Source: an uncultured Alphaproteobacteria bacterium (lineage in GTDB: Bacteria; Pseudomonadota; Alphaproteobacteria; HIMB59). Taken from it: a stretch of DNA of 64,000 nucleotides. Position 1 is the stretch's first letter. Each line of letters opens with the position of its first letter. Below, piece by piece: positions 1-8,585 of the stretch. Location: the NCBI GenBank assembly GCA_902599045.1, contig CACKEA010000005.1, forward strand, positions 1-64,000, read 5' to 3'. Under the pieces are notes generated by a model, which did not search any database, was not told the DNA's origin, and worked only from the letters and a program-made list of their open reading frames with translations. Both the position numbers and the translations under genes were made by a program.

Positions 1-1
1 T

Positions 2-79
2 TTGAATAATGATATTTTAATTTTAAGTGTTTCTCAAAAAGACTCCCATGTTTTAGAAAAAATTATTAATGATTATTAA
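2..79 (+). CDS. C-terminal end of an unidentified protein (5' truncated by window)
   Basis: An open frame enters from the left edge and ends with TAA at 77-79. It encodes about 25 residues ending in EKIINDY. It overlaps the start of the next gene by 11 bases, which is the coupling style used throughout this window, so it is probably a real gene end in the same operon. Too little is present to name a family. Confidence 0.55.
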   Translation: MNNDILILSVSQKDSHVLEKIINDY

Positions 80-785
80 TAATACTTTTTTTTTAGATAC
101 TCACTCATATCTTAAGAAAATAGCAAGTGATATAATTATTCCAAAGATAGGCAAATTAAATGATGATGAAGTATCAACTAAAATTGATAATTCTAAAGTT
201 ACTAGTTACGATGTTATAATAGAGAATGAATTAATTGAATATTTTAAAAAAATAGGTTTCACTAATATTATATCCGAAGAAGGTAATTCACAATTAATTA
301 AAGATGATGAATATTTAACTGTTGACCCCATAGATGGAACTAGAAACTTTATTAATGGAATTAATAAAGTAGCTATAATGTTATCTTTTATAAAAAATAC
401 TAAGTGTGAATTTGCAATTATTTATGATCCAATTGCTGATATTTTTTACCACACCTTTAATCAGTCTATATTTAAAAACCATAAGCAAATAAAACCTCAA
501 ATTTATACCAATCAAATTGGCTTTTTGGGCGATCACGCTAAAGTTTACTTTAGAGATATTATTACTTCTTACACAGAAAAAATTAGATCTAGATCTATAG
601 GCTATGATGTAATTGAGGCCATAGAGGGAGAAAGATCTTTTTTGACTGTCTATGGATCTAAAATATGGGACTTATTCCCAGCAATGAGTTTTTTAAAGTT
701 ATTAAATTTTGACACAAACTTACCAGATATGGAATTTGATTATTCCAAGTTAGAAAAAAAGATTATTTTCTATGCCATCTTATAG
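69..785 (+). CDS. Inositol monophosphatase-family phosphatase
   Basis: Mg2+-dependent sugar/inositol/nucleotide phosphatase of the IMPase/FBPase fold. The metal-binding signatures are visible: EEGN near residues 70-73, DPIDGTRNF near 86-94, and a late IWDLFPA segment matching the usual WD(x)A motif. At 238 residues it is somewhat short for the family (about 260-270), mainly in the C-terminal half. The ATG overlaps the preceding gene, and the end overlaps the next gene by 14 bases, so it is in an operon. The substrate cannot be told from sequence; inositol-1-phosphate, histidinol phosphate and 3'-phosphoadenosine phosphate are all handled by relatives. Confidence 0.8.
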   Translation: MIINNTFFLDTHSYLKKIASDIIIPKIGKLNDDEVSTKIDNSKVTSYDVIIENELIEYFKKIGFTNIISEEGNSQLIKDDEYLTVDPIDGTRNFINGINKVAIMLSFIKNTKCEFAIIYDPIADIFYHTFNQSIFKNHKQIKPQIYTNQIGFLGDHAKVYFRDIITSYTEKIRSRSIGYDVIEAIEGERSFLTVYGSKIWDLFPAMSFLKLLNFDTNLPDMEFDYSKLEKKIIFYAIL

Positions 786-1638
786 TGTTCTATTTGTTGG
801 TCTCGGTAAAATGGGATTCCATATGGCCGGTTTTTTATCTAAACAAAAAAATATAAACCTATATATTTATAATAGAACCAATACCATTGAGACTAAATGG
901 AAAAAAAAATATACTGGTATTAAATATAACTTTACTAATAATATTAAATTTGATTTTGTAATCAGCTGTTTAAAAGATGACAAAGCTGTTAACTCATTTT
1001 ATAGGAAATTTATAAAAACGAGTAATTATCAGAAAAATACAGCTATTGTTGAACACTCTACTATATCTTTGAATCAAATAGAATTACTTAATAAATTATT
1101 ATCCAAACCAAAATTAAAATTTATTGATGCTCCAGTAACAGGTGGGGAGGAAGGAGCAAAAAAAGGCTCTTTATCAGTAATGGTTGGTGGTGATAAATTT
1201 AATTTTAATAAATCAAAAAAAATTATATCTGCTTACTCAAATAATTGTACATATATTGGAAAACTTGGTTCAGGACAATTAGCTAAATTTACAAACCAAA
1301 TTTTAATTTGTGGTATTTTGTATTCAATATCAGAAGCATTTCAATTTAGTAAAAAGAATAAACTTGATCAAAATAAAATATTCAATGCGTTGAAAAATGG
1401 AGCAGCAAGTTCATGGCAATTTACAAATAGGTATCCTACAATAGTTAAAAATAGATTTGACTTTGGTTTTTCAACAGAACTAATGACGAAAGACTTAAAA
1501 TATGTACTGCAACATGCAAAAAAATTAGACTTAAATCTTAAGCTTACTAAGAGTGTTTATGAAAAATATAAAAAATTACAAAGTACAGTATATAAAAATT
1601 ATGACACCTCTAGTTTAGTAAAATCTTTTATTGATTAA
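772..1638 (+). CDS. Beta-hydroxyacid dehydrogenase (3-hydroxyisobutyrate dehydrogenase family)
   Basis: NAD(P)-dependent 2-/3-hydroxyacid dehydrogenase. The N-terminal Rossmann fold carries GLGKMG near residues 10-15, the substrate-binding segment DAPVTGGEEGAKKGSL is near 120-135, and the catalytic Lys lies in GQLAKFTNQ. The length of 288 is typical. Family members act on 3-hydroxyisobutyrate, tartronate semialdehyde, succinate semialdehyde/glyoxylate or similar; the sequence alone does not decide which. It overlaps the upstream phosphatase by 14 bases and shares a TAATG junction with the downstream glycosylase, so the three are likely co-transcribed. Confidence 0.85.
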   Translation: MPSYSVLFVGLGKMGFHMAGFLSKQKNINLYIYNRTNTIETKWKKKYTGIKYNFTNNIKFDFVISCLKDDKAVNSFYRKFIKTSNYQKNTAIVEHSTISLNQIELLNKLLSKPKLKFIDAPVTGGEEGAKKGSLSVMVGGDKFNFNKSKKIISAYSNNCTYIGKLGSGQLAKFTNQILICGILYSISEAFQFSKKNKLDQNKIFNALKNGAASSWQFTNRYPTIVKNRFDFGFSTELMTKDLKYVLQHAKKLDLNLKLTKSVYEKYKKLQSTVYKNYDTSSLVKSFID

Positions 1639-2225
1639 TGAATTACTGGAAAAAAGGTTGTAACCATTTACTTAAATGTGATCCAGTATTTAAAAAATAT
1701 TATAATCCTAAGCATCAGCTAAAAACTAATAAAAATAAATTTGATGTTTTGTTTAAGTCTATTTGTTCCCAACAAATATCTGTTTCTGCTGCCATGTCAA
1801 TCTACAAAAATTCTAAGCATATTATTGGTCCTGTAAATTTTACTAATTTTAGAAATAATAAAAATAAGATCAAAAAACTACCTTTAAGTAAAAATAAAAA
1901 AAAGTGTTTAATTTTTCTTTTAGATAATTATCATTTAGTATCTAAAATTAAATTAAATGAAAATTCTTTTGATAAGGTAAATAAAGATTTAACACAAATC
2001 TTTGGAATAGGTAGATGGACCGCTGAAATGTTTTCTATTTTTTATTTAGGATTACCAAATATCATGCCTTTAGGTGATCTTGGATTTCTAAATGCTTATA
2101 AGAAATATTATAATGATATAAAATTAAAAAAATTTTCTAATAATTCAAAAAAATGGGGGAATTATTCGACAATTGTTACTTGGTATCTTTGGTCTTCTTA
2201 TGACTCAGAACCTCTTTACCTATAA
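1638..2225 (+). CDS. DNA-3-methyladenine glycosylase II-like (HhH-GPD) protein
   Basis: Base-excision repair glycosylase of the HhH-GPD superfamily, closest by eye to AlkA. The segment SICSQQIS (41-48) is the usual start of the helical core. The helix-hairpin-helix motif is FGIGRWTAEMF (122-132), and the catalytic Asp is in GDLGF at about residue 147. It is 195 residues long, consistent with the short bacterial AlkA form lacking the N-terminal domain. There are no iron-sulfur cysteines, which argues against EndoIII or MutY. The start codon overlaps the stop of the preceding dehydrogenase by one base. Confidence 0.85.
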   Translation: MNYWKKGCNHLLKCDPVFKKYYNPKHQLKTNKNKFDVLFKSICSQQISVSAAMSIYKNSKHIIGPVNFTNFRNNKNKIKKLPLSKNKKKCLIFLLDNYHLVSKIKLNENSFDKVNKDLTQIFGIGRWTAEMFSIFYLGLPNIMPLGDLGFLNAYKKYYNDIKLKKFSNNSKKWGNYSTIVTWYLWSSYDSEPLYL

Positions 2226-2289
2226 ATAAATTTTACCCTAAATCAAAAAAAACAATTTAATCTTTAAAAAAAAGAATCTATTAATATTT

Positions 2290-3792
2290 ATGCAACCAAT
2301 CGTCGAATTTCAGAATATAAATAAAGAATATCCAGGTGTTGTTGCAAACAATAATGTCTCTTTTAAAATTAAAAGACAAACTATTCATGCAATTTTAGGT
2401 GAAAATGGTGCTGGTAAGTCAACTTTAGTAAAAATTTTGTACGGACACGTTAAACCAGACAAAGGTCAAATTATAATCAATTCTGATTTAGCAACTATTA
2501 ATTCACCAACTACAGCTCAAAGTTTAGGTATAAATATGGTTTTCCAACATTTTAGTTTATTTGAGTCGCTGACAGTTGCAGAAAATTTAATACTAGGTAT
2601 GAGTGAAAAAATATCGTTAAGTAAACTAAAATCAAAATCTGAAACTATATGCAACAAGTATGGTTTTAATCTAAATCTAAATTCACCTATAAGCGCACTT
2701 TCTGTAGGTCAAAGACAATCTGTAGAGATTGTTAGATCTCTTTTAAACAATCCAGAAATTTTGATAATGGACGAACCTACCTCTGTCTTAACTCCCGAGG
2801 AGATTAAAAAATTATTTAAAATTATAAAAAAATTAGTAGCCGATGGTTTAACAGTAATTTTTATATCTCATAAATTAGATGAGATTATTAATTTATCAGA
2901 TCATGTAACAATTATGAGAAACGGAAAAGTAGTAAGCAATTTAACTACTAAGAACGAGGATCCTGAAAGCTTGGGTTATAAAATGTTAGGTTATAAAGTA
3001 TCTAAAACTAAACAGATAAATAATATTAATTACTCAGAGGATGTATTAAGTTTAAATAACTTATCTTCATATTCTCAAGATCCATTCACAACTAATTTAA
3101 ATAAAATTAATTTCAAATTAAAAAAGGGACAAATTTTTGGTATTGCTGGTGTTGCAGGTAATGGCCAAAAAGAGTTAATGGAAGTTCTATTAAACGAAAA
3201 TGATTTAGAGTTTAATGGAAATATAATTTTTAAAAACATTAACATCAATAAATTATCTACATTTCAAAGAAAATCTTTATCTATTTCTTATGTAACCGAG
3301 CAGAGATTGGGTCATAGTGCAGTTCCTGAAATGTCTCTAAGTGAAAATATTTTACTAAGCATGAATCATAAAACTGAGTTCAAAAGAGGTGATTTTATTA
3401 ATTTTGATACAATTAATTCTTACGCTAATGATGTAATCAAAAATTTTAATGTTGATACTCCCTCATTTAATGTCAAAGCTGGAAAGCTATCAGGTGGCAA
3501 TCTTCAAAAATTTATAATTGGAAGAGAAATCATGTCTAATCCTGAATTATTAATTTTATCTCAACCAACATGGGGTATAGATGCAGGCTCTGAGGCTTTT
3601 ATAAAAAAGTCTTTAATAGAATTATCACAAAGAGGAGTTTCAATAATTATTATTTCTCATGACTTAGATGAGCTTCTTGAAGTATGTCATAATATCTCTG
3701 TTTTATATGAGGGATCACTATCAAAATCTTTAAATGTTGAGAATATAGATATATCTAAATTAGGTAAGTATATGGGTGGCCTATTTGATTAG
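2290..3792 (+). CDS. BMP-type (nucleoside-like) ABC importer, tandem ATPase subunit
   Basis: Cytoplasmic ATPase with two ABC domains in one chain, the form used by BMP-family nucleoside importers and by sugar importers. Domain 1 has Walker A GENGAGKST near residues 38-46, signature LSVGQRQ and Walker B LIMDEPT. Domain 2 has a degenerate Walker A (GVAGNGQKE), signature LSGGNLQK and the site LILSQPTWGID, the usual asymmetry of this class. Two permeases follow directly, with a 17-base overlap, and a BMP-family binding protein comes next. The neighbouring permeases decide for the BMP class rather than a ribose-type importer. Confidence 0.93.
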   Translation: MQPIVEFQNINKEYPGVVANNNVSFKIKRQTIHAILGENGAGKSTLVKILYGHVKPDKGQIIINSDLATINSPTTAQSLGINMVFQHFSLFESLTVAENLILGMSEKISLSKLKSKSETICNKYGFNLNLNSPISALSVGQRQSVEIVRSLLNNPEILIMDEPTSVLTPEEIKKLFKIIKKLVADGLTVIFISHKLDEIINLSDHVTIMRNGKVVSNLTTKNEDPESLGYKMLGYKVSKTKQINNINYSEDVLSLNNLSSYSQDPFTTNLNKINFKLKKGQIFGIAGVAGNGQKELMEVLLNENDLEFNGNIIFKNININKLSTFQRKSLSISYVTEQRLGHSAVPEMSLSENILLSMNHKTEFKRGDFINFDTINSYANDVIKNFNVDTPSFNVKAGKLSGGNLQKFIIGREIMSNPELLILSQPTWGIDAGSEAFIKKSLIELSQRGVSIIIISHDLDELLEVCHNISVLYEGSLSKSLNVENIDISKLGKYMGGLFD

Positions 3793-4837
3793 CATAAAAT
3801 TAAGAGAGGACTATTCTAATTTTATATTTTATTTATCTCCCTTAGTAGCTGTGTTTTTAACACTATTTTTTGGCTCATTTATATTTTTAATTTTAGATTT
3901 AAGTCCAATTGAGTCTTTTAAAATCTTTTTCATTAGCCCTATTTCTAATTCATACGGTATCTCAGAATTGTTTGTTAAAGCGACTCCACTTGCTATCATC
4001 GCTCTTGGTTTATCATACTGTTTTAAAAATAATATCTACAATATTGGAGCTGAAGGTCAGTTAACAATGGGAGCTATCTTTGGAGGAGGGATAGGACTCT
4101 TGTTTAATAACTCTTCGAGTATTTTATTACTTCCTTCAATGATTTTATTTGGAGCTATTGGAGGTGCTTTTTGGGCTACGATACCAGCTCTTTTAAAAAC
4201 AAAATTTAATACTAATGAGATTTTAACTAGTTTGATGCTGACTTATGTTGCACTTTTTATACTCGATTATTTTGTTGTTGGTCCTTGGAAAGATCCAGAT
4301 GGCTATGGTCTTCCCAAATCAATGCCGTTCCCAGAATCTGGAAGACTCCCAGTGTTATTTGATGGTCTTCGAATTCACATCGGTGTTTATTTTGCCATAA
4401 TAATTTGTTTCATTTCTTATATTGTCTTCAATAAGACTTTATTTGGTTTTAAGTTAAGAGTCTCAGGCTTTAGTTCTAAAGCATCTCAATATGCTGGTTT
4501 TAAATATAAAAATTTAATTTTTTATACTTTTATTATTAGCGGAGCCTGTGCAGGATTAGCCGGATTATTTGAAGTTTCTGGACCAATAGGTCTGTTATAT
4601 AGGGATATTTCTCCAAACTATGGATTTACTGCAATTATTGTGGCATTTTTGGGGAGACTTAACCCCATCGGAATAATTTTATCATCATTGTTGATTGCTT
4701 TAACTTATTTGGGTGCTGAAGATGCCCAATTATTTTTAAAAATACCCTCAGCTGTGGGTTTTGTTTTTCAGGGCTTAGTTCTATTTTTTTTATTAGGAAC
4801 AGACTTCCTCAATAAATATAGGATATCAATAAAATGA
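3776..4837 (+). CDS. BMP-type ABC importer permease 1
   Basis: Integral inner-membrane permease of the branched-chain/ribose permease superfamily, 353 residues with about eight to ten hydrophobic segments. The motif NIGAEGQLTMGA near residue 85 is characteristic of the first permease of BMP-type nucleoside importers. The start overlaps the ATPase by 17 bases, and its stop overlaps the second permease by 4 bases, so the complex is translated as a coupled unit. The purine-related neighbour at 6923 supports nucleoside import, but the ligand is inferred. Confidence 0.92.
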   Translation: MAYLISIKLREDYSNFIFYLSPLVAVFLTLFFGSFIFLILDLSPIESFKIFFISPISNSYGISELFVKATPLAIIALGLSYCFKNNIYNIGAEGQLTMGAIFGGGIGLLFNNSSSILLLPSMILFGAIGGAFWATIPALLKTKFNTNEILTSLMLTYVALFILDYFVVGPWKDPDGYGLPKSMPFPESGRLPVLFDGLRIHIGVYFAIIICFISYIVFNKTLFGFKLRVSGFSSKASQYAGFKYKNLIFYTFIISGACAGLAGLFEVSGPIGLLYRDISPNYGFTAIIVAFLGRLNPIGIILSSLLIALTYLGAEDAQLFLKIPSAVGFVFQGLVLFFLLGTDFLNKYRISIK

Positions 4838-5703
4838 ATTTAGATTTAATTATTGGTATTTTGAATATAGTTTTAATATCAACTACTCCTCTTGTGCTAG
4901 CAGGTATTGGTGAGTTGGTAACAGAAAAAAGTGGAGTCCTTAATCTTGGACTTGAAGGTTTAATGTTAATGGGAGCAGTTACAGGCTTTGTAACTTTAGT
5001 ACTCACAGGCAATTATTTCTTTTCATTATTTTTTTCAATTATCTCTGGAATTATTCTTTCAGGAATATTTGCTTTTTTGGTTCTCAATCTTATGACTAAT
5101 CAAATAGCAACAGGATTAGCTTTAACTATTTTTGGTATAGGTTTAAGTGCAATGATTGGTAAAAATTTTAGTGGTACTCCTATCGATGGATTAAGCCCAT
5201 ATTACTTAATAATATTTTCTTTTTTATTAGTTTTTTTTGTAAGTTACTTTTTGTCAAAAACAAAATCTGGTTTGATAGTAAGGGCAGTTGGTGAAAATCA
5301 TAATTCTGCTTATGCTTTAGGTTATAACGTCATTAAAACAAGATATTTGACTATAATTTTTGGAGGTGTAATGAGCTCTCTTGCTGGTTTTTATATTTCT
5401 GTTTGTTATGCACCTATGTGGCAAGAAGGAATGATTGCTGGTAGAGGATGGATAGCCCTTGCGTTAGTTGTTTTTGCTACATGGAAACCATGGAGATTGC
5501 TAGTTGGTGCTTATATTTTTGGTGGCGTTGCTATTATGCAAATGAATCTTCAAGCATTTGGTGTAAAATTACCTGGCCAATTTTTTAATATGATGCCATA
5601 CCTTGCCACTTTAATAGTTTTAGTATTTATTTCATCGAACAAAATACGCTTAAAGTTAAGTGCTCCATCATGTTTGAATATACCATATGAAAAAAACTCA
5701 TAA
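4834..5703 (+). CDS. BMP-type ABC importer permease 2
   Basis: Second transmembrane subunit of the importer, 289 residues and strongly hydrophobic. The motif LNLGLEGLMLMGA near residues 36-48 is the counterpart of NIGAEGQ in permease 1 and is typical of the smaller BMP permease. ATG overlaps the preceding stop by 4 bases. The last gene of the transporter, the binding protein, follows after 92 bases, a gap long enough for a separate promoter or RNA-processing site that would allow higher binding-protein expression. Confidence 0.92.
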   Translation: MNLDLIIGILNIVLISTTPLVLAGIGELVTEKSGVLNLGLEGLMLMGAVTGFVTLVLTGNYFFSLFFSIISGIILSGIFAFLVLNLMTNQIATGLALTIFGIGLSAMIGKNFSGTPIDGLSPYYLIIFSFLLVFFVSYFLSKTKSGLIVRAVGENHNSAYALGYNVIKTRYLTIIFGGVMSSLAGFYISVCYAPMWQEGMIAGRGWIALALVVFATWKPWRLLVGAYIFGGVAIMQMNLQAFGVKLPGQFFNMMPYLATLIVLVFISSNKIRLKLSAPSCLNIPYEKNS

Positions 5704-5795
5704 GGTTATCCACTATAAATTTTCATAATTAATAACGAATCGTTTTTTTTATTATATAAATTAACCTTACAAATTATCAATTTAGGGAAATAAAA

Positions 5796-6902
5796 ATGAA
5801 AAAACAATCTTTGGTATTAGTAGTAATCGCTGCAATAGTAGTTATAGCAGGTATATTTTATGTTACTAATCAGAATATTCAAAAAGACGTTATAGATGAT
5901 CAAAAAAAGGTAGGATTTATATATATTGGACCACCTGGAGATCATGGATGGACTTATATGCACGACGTTGGCAGACAGTATTTAGAGAAAGAACTTGGTG
6001 ATGCCGTATCAACAACTTATATTGAAAATGTACCAGAAAATGCTGATGCTGTCAGGTCAATTAGAAAATTAGCAGAGTCTGGGCATGATTTGATTTTTAC
6101 AACTTCATTTAATTATATGGACCAAACGCTAGAGGTAGCTGAAGAGTTTCCAGATGTTAAATTTGAGCATGCTACAGGTTTCAAAAGAACAGATAATGTT
6201 TCTACTTATTCAGCTAGGTTTTATGAGGGAAGATCAGTAATTGGCCACATAGCTGGAAAAATGACTGAAACAAACACAATTGGTTATATTGTATCATTTC
6301 CAATACCTGAGGTTATTAGAGGTATAAATGCATTTTATTTGGCTGCCTCTAAAGTAAATCCTGATGTTAAAATAAAAATAATTTGGGTTTATTCATGGTA
6401 CGATCCAGGAAAAGAAGCTGATGCTGCAAACACTCTTATTAATCAGGGCGCAGATATTATTGTTCAGCACACTGACTCATATGCTCCATGCCAAGCTGCA
6501 GAAAAAGCTGGTGTTCTAGCTTTTGGACAAGCCTCTAATCAAGAAGCTTTTTGCCCTAATGCACACATGACTGCCATCGAGGATATTTGGGGTCCATACT
6601 ACGCGGCTAAAGCAAAAGAACTTGTTGATGGAACATGGAAATCTGAGGATACATGGCATGGCTTCAAAGAAGGAATGGTAGAAATGTCACCATATAATGA
6701 AAAGCTTTTATCTGCTGATTTAATATCTGAGGCAAAAGCTATAGAAGAGGGCATTGAAAATGGAACATTTCACTCCTTTGAAGGACCTATATACAACCAA
6801 GCTGGAGAACTAGTTGTCAAAGAAGGTGAAGTTGCTGATGATGGAATGCTCGCTGGAATGATGTTCTATGTCCAGGGTATAGATGGAGAGGTACCTCAAT
6901 AA
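5796..6902 (+). CDS. BMP-family substrate-binding protein of the ABC importer
   Basis: Periplasmic ligand-binding protein, 368 residues, of the basic membrane protein (BMP/Med/PnrA) family. The N-terminus has one strongly hydrophobic segment (about residues 5-25) with no lipobox cysteine, so it is either a cleaved signal or a membrane anchor. The mature domain begins with GFIYIGPPGDHGWTYMHD, the conserved first strand and loop of the family, and later has QHTDSYAPCQAAE. Characterised relatives bind purine nucleosides, and the nearby phosphoribosyltransferase fits that. The start has an upstream AGGGA sequence. Confidence 0.92.
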   Translation: MKKQSLVLVVIAAIVVIAGIFYVTNQNIQKDVIDDQKKVGFIYIGPPGDHGWTYMHDVGRQYLEKELGDAVSTTYIENVPENADAVRSIRKLAESGHDLIFTTSFNYMDQTLEVAEEFPDVKFEHATGFKRTDNVSTYSARFYEGRSVIGHIAGKMTETNTIGYIVSFPIPEVIRGINAFYLAASKVNPDVKIKIIWVYSWYDPGKEADAANTLINQGADIIVQHTDSYAPCQAAEKAGVLAFGQASNQEAFCPNAHMTAIEDIWGPYYAAKAKELVDGTWKSEDTWHGFKEGMVEMSPYNEKLLSADLISEAKAIEEGIENGTFHSFEGPIYNQAGELVVKEGEVADDGMLAGMMFYVQGIDGEVPQ

Positions 6903-6922
6903 GTAAGGAAGTAAATATTTAA

Positions 6923-7348
6923 CTAATCCTGTTCCCAAGGAAAAACAAGCCAGTCTTTATCCCTAAAATCATAGAGATGAAGATCGGCTTGTTTTTTTCC
7001 TGAGGTTTTTGCATATAAAACAACAAACTTTGAATTTGGCATCATTTCTTTAACTATTTTAGCTGTATCACCGCTATCTACTAAATCGTCAATAACGACT
7101 AACTTTTTTTCAGATTTTATTCTTTTAAAAATTTTTATATCTGAATTTTTTTTCCTATCCGCATAGGTTTTAAGAGCAATTACATCAATATCCTGTATGC
7201 CTAAATAATTAGCTATGATAGAGCCCGGTATAAGTCCACCTCTAGAAATTAAAATAAGTTTTTGGGGTTTATATTTTTTTTTTATTAGTTTAGCTAATTT
7301 TATACAATCTGTATGTATATCGTGATAGCTTAAATAAACCTGTTTCAT
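6923..7348 (-). CDS. Purine-type phosphoribosyltransferase (xanthine/hypoxanthine PRTase-like)
   Basis: Type I phosphoribosyltransferase of 141 residues. The PRPP-binding loop VVIDDLVDSGDTAKI lies near residues 85-98, and the early segment LILISRGGLIPG matches the second conserved loop of Gpt-like enzymes. It would condense a free purine base with PRPP to make the nucleotide. It lies convergent to, and 20 bases from, the BMP importer, suggesting import followed by salvage. It could also act on another base; xanthine/guanine specificity is inferred only from overall likeness to Gpt. Confidence 0.85.
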   Translation of the reverse strand: MKQVYLSYHDIHTDCIKLAKLIKKKYKPQKLILISRGGLIPGSIIANYLGIQDIDVIALKTYADRKKNSDIKIFKRIKSEKKLVVIDDLVDSGDTAKIVKEMMPNSKFVVLYAKTSGKKQADLHLYDFRDKDWLVFPWEQD

Positions 7349-7371
7349 TCAAGGATTATAATAGAAAATAA

Positions 7372-8202
7372 ATGAAAAGCAATTTAGCTGTACTAAGCTC
7401 AGATCAAAAATCAATTGACTTTATAAAAAAAAATAAACTATCTAACAAGCTTAATCTATTTGCAAATAGTTCAAGAAACACTGAGGTTGCACAAGCATTT
7501 TGTGAGTCTCACAAATTTAATAAATATTATGGTTCATATGAAGATCTCATCAACGACAAAGAAGTAGATTTTATTTTAAATTTTTTACCTTCGGGCATTA
7601 AGTTTGAGTATATTTATCTTTGTTTGAAAAATAATATTAAGATCATAACTGATTATCCAATTATTAGTAGTTCAAATGACTTAGACTATTTCAAAGAATT
7701 AGTCGACTCTAAATTGATCAATAATCTTTTTCTAATAAATGAAATAAATTTTAAAAAGCTTTACGAAGAGTCTATTAATCAAAATACAATCACTTATACA
7801 AAAAATTTCCAGTATTCTAATGATCTTAAAAATAGTTTAGTTACCAAAGATGTTTTGTTTGATCTGTGCCCAGATCTCTTTTATTTAATTTATATGTATC
7901 GAAGTGAAAAAATTTCAATTTTTATTGAAGATATAAGTATCGATAAAATAACAAATAAAATATCAAATATTAAATGTGAGATTAAAATAAATGAACAATT
8001 AAATATCAAAATTATGTTAAAAAGTAATAGTTTTAATACTGTCTCTGTAATTAAATCAAAAGAAGGTATATTTGAGACGAATAAAACCCTTTATAACTCA
8101 AAAGATTTAAATTCTTTTGTAAATTCAAAGAATTCTTTTGAAAACTTATCTATTTTTACATATTATCCCTACAAATTATTTCAAGAGGTTCTTTATGAGT
8201 GA
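7372..8202 (+). CDS. Gfo/Idh/MocA-like oxidoreductase homologue, divergent
   Basis: The N-terminal half reads as a degenerate Gfo/Idh/MocA Rossmann domain. It includes YGSYEDLINDKEVDFI near residues 55-70 and a following segment like LPSGIKFEYIYLCLKNN, where family members read L.P...H...A.. The usual catalytic EKP motif is replaced by DYPI, and the protein is 276 residues instead of about 330-350. It may therefore be catalytically altered or non-enzymatic. It starts only 23 bases from the divergent phosphoribosyltransferase and overlaps the next gene by 8 bases. Confidence 0.55.
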   Translation: MKSNLAVLSSDQKSIDFIKKNKLSNKLNLFANSSRNTEVAQAFCESHKFNKYYGSYEDLINDKEVDFILNFLPSGIKFEYIYLCLKNNIKIITDYPIISSSNDLDYFKELVDSKLINNLFLINEINFKKLYEESINQNTITYTKNFQYSNDLKNSLVTKDVLFDLCPDLFYLIYMYRSEKISIFIEDISIDKITNKISNIKCEIKINEQLNIKIMLKSNSFNTVSVIKSKEGIFETNKTLYNSKDLNSFVNSKNSFENLSIFTYYPYKLFQEVLYE

Positions 8203-8497
8203 AAATATTACATTCTCAGTATCTGGTTCTGAGACTTACTACCACAAAGATTGGCTTAAATCTAAAGGCTTTAAATGGGTTGCATCATCTAAAAAATGGG
8301 AAAAATTAAATATATTAGAAATAGAAGCAGATCAGCTATCAGAGTACTGCAGAGAATTCGGACTTTATTATGAAAGGTCTGATAAGGGTATGCCTAAATT
8401 TAATTACGAAAGTTATTTATGGGATGGAAACATTCCTGATAAGTCAATTTGGTATGAAGAGAAAAGCCTTCCTAATTCGACAAATAAAGAAGATTAG
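8195..8497 (+). CDS. Small protein of unknown function with a WLKSKGFKW module
   Basis: About 100 residues, starting at MSENITF where an AAGAGG-like ribosome site precedes the ATG; a longer upstream start would run deep into the preceding gene. Near residues 18-35 is a motif of the form DWLKSKGFKW...KKWEK. This resembles small aromatic modules described in phage and helicase proteins (DUF5710-like), a weak resemblance. The rest is rich in Tyr, Trp and acidic residues. It overlaps the Gfo/Idh-like gene by 8 bases. No function is assigned. Confidence 0.65.
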   Translation: MSENITFSVSGSETYYHKDWLKSKGFKWVASSKKWEKLNILEIEADQLSEYCREFGLYYERSDKGMPKFNYESYLWDGNIPDKSIWYEEKSLPNSTNKED

Positions 8498-8583
8498 TGT
8501 ATTACAACTGAAAATATTCCATAAAAAAAGAATATCAGCGCTATCATTAAAGCAAAATAATAAGGTATTTTTTTCTTATTCAT
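8494..8583 (-). CDS. Possible 29-residue single-span membrane peptide
   Basis: A short frame on the minus strand starts with MNKKKIPYY and continues as one hydrophobic segment of about 18 residues ending in VVIH, with TAA at 8494-8496. Positive residues before a single span give the usual look of a small membrane protein. It fills exactly the 88-base gap between the two plus-strand genes, overlapping only the stop of the first. No good ribosome site is visible before the ATG, so it could be chance in AT-rich DNA. Confidence 0.3.
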   Translation of the reverse strand: MNKKKIPYYFALMIALIFFFYGIFSVVIH

Positions 8584-8585
8584 AA

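Noticed and set aside
5734-5750. Possible small terminator/attenuator between permease 2 and the BMP binding protein (AACG-AAT-CGTT then a T run)
   Set aside because: The stem is only 4 base pairs with a 3-base loop; too weak to call, although the following run of Ts is suggestive.
8370-8585. 71-codon plus-strand frame overlapping the end of the small orphan gene
   Set aside because: It lies largely inside the preceding gene in another frame, has no ribosome site and a low-complexity Lys/Ile/Phe-rich product.
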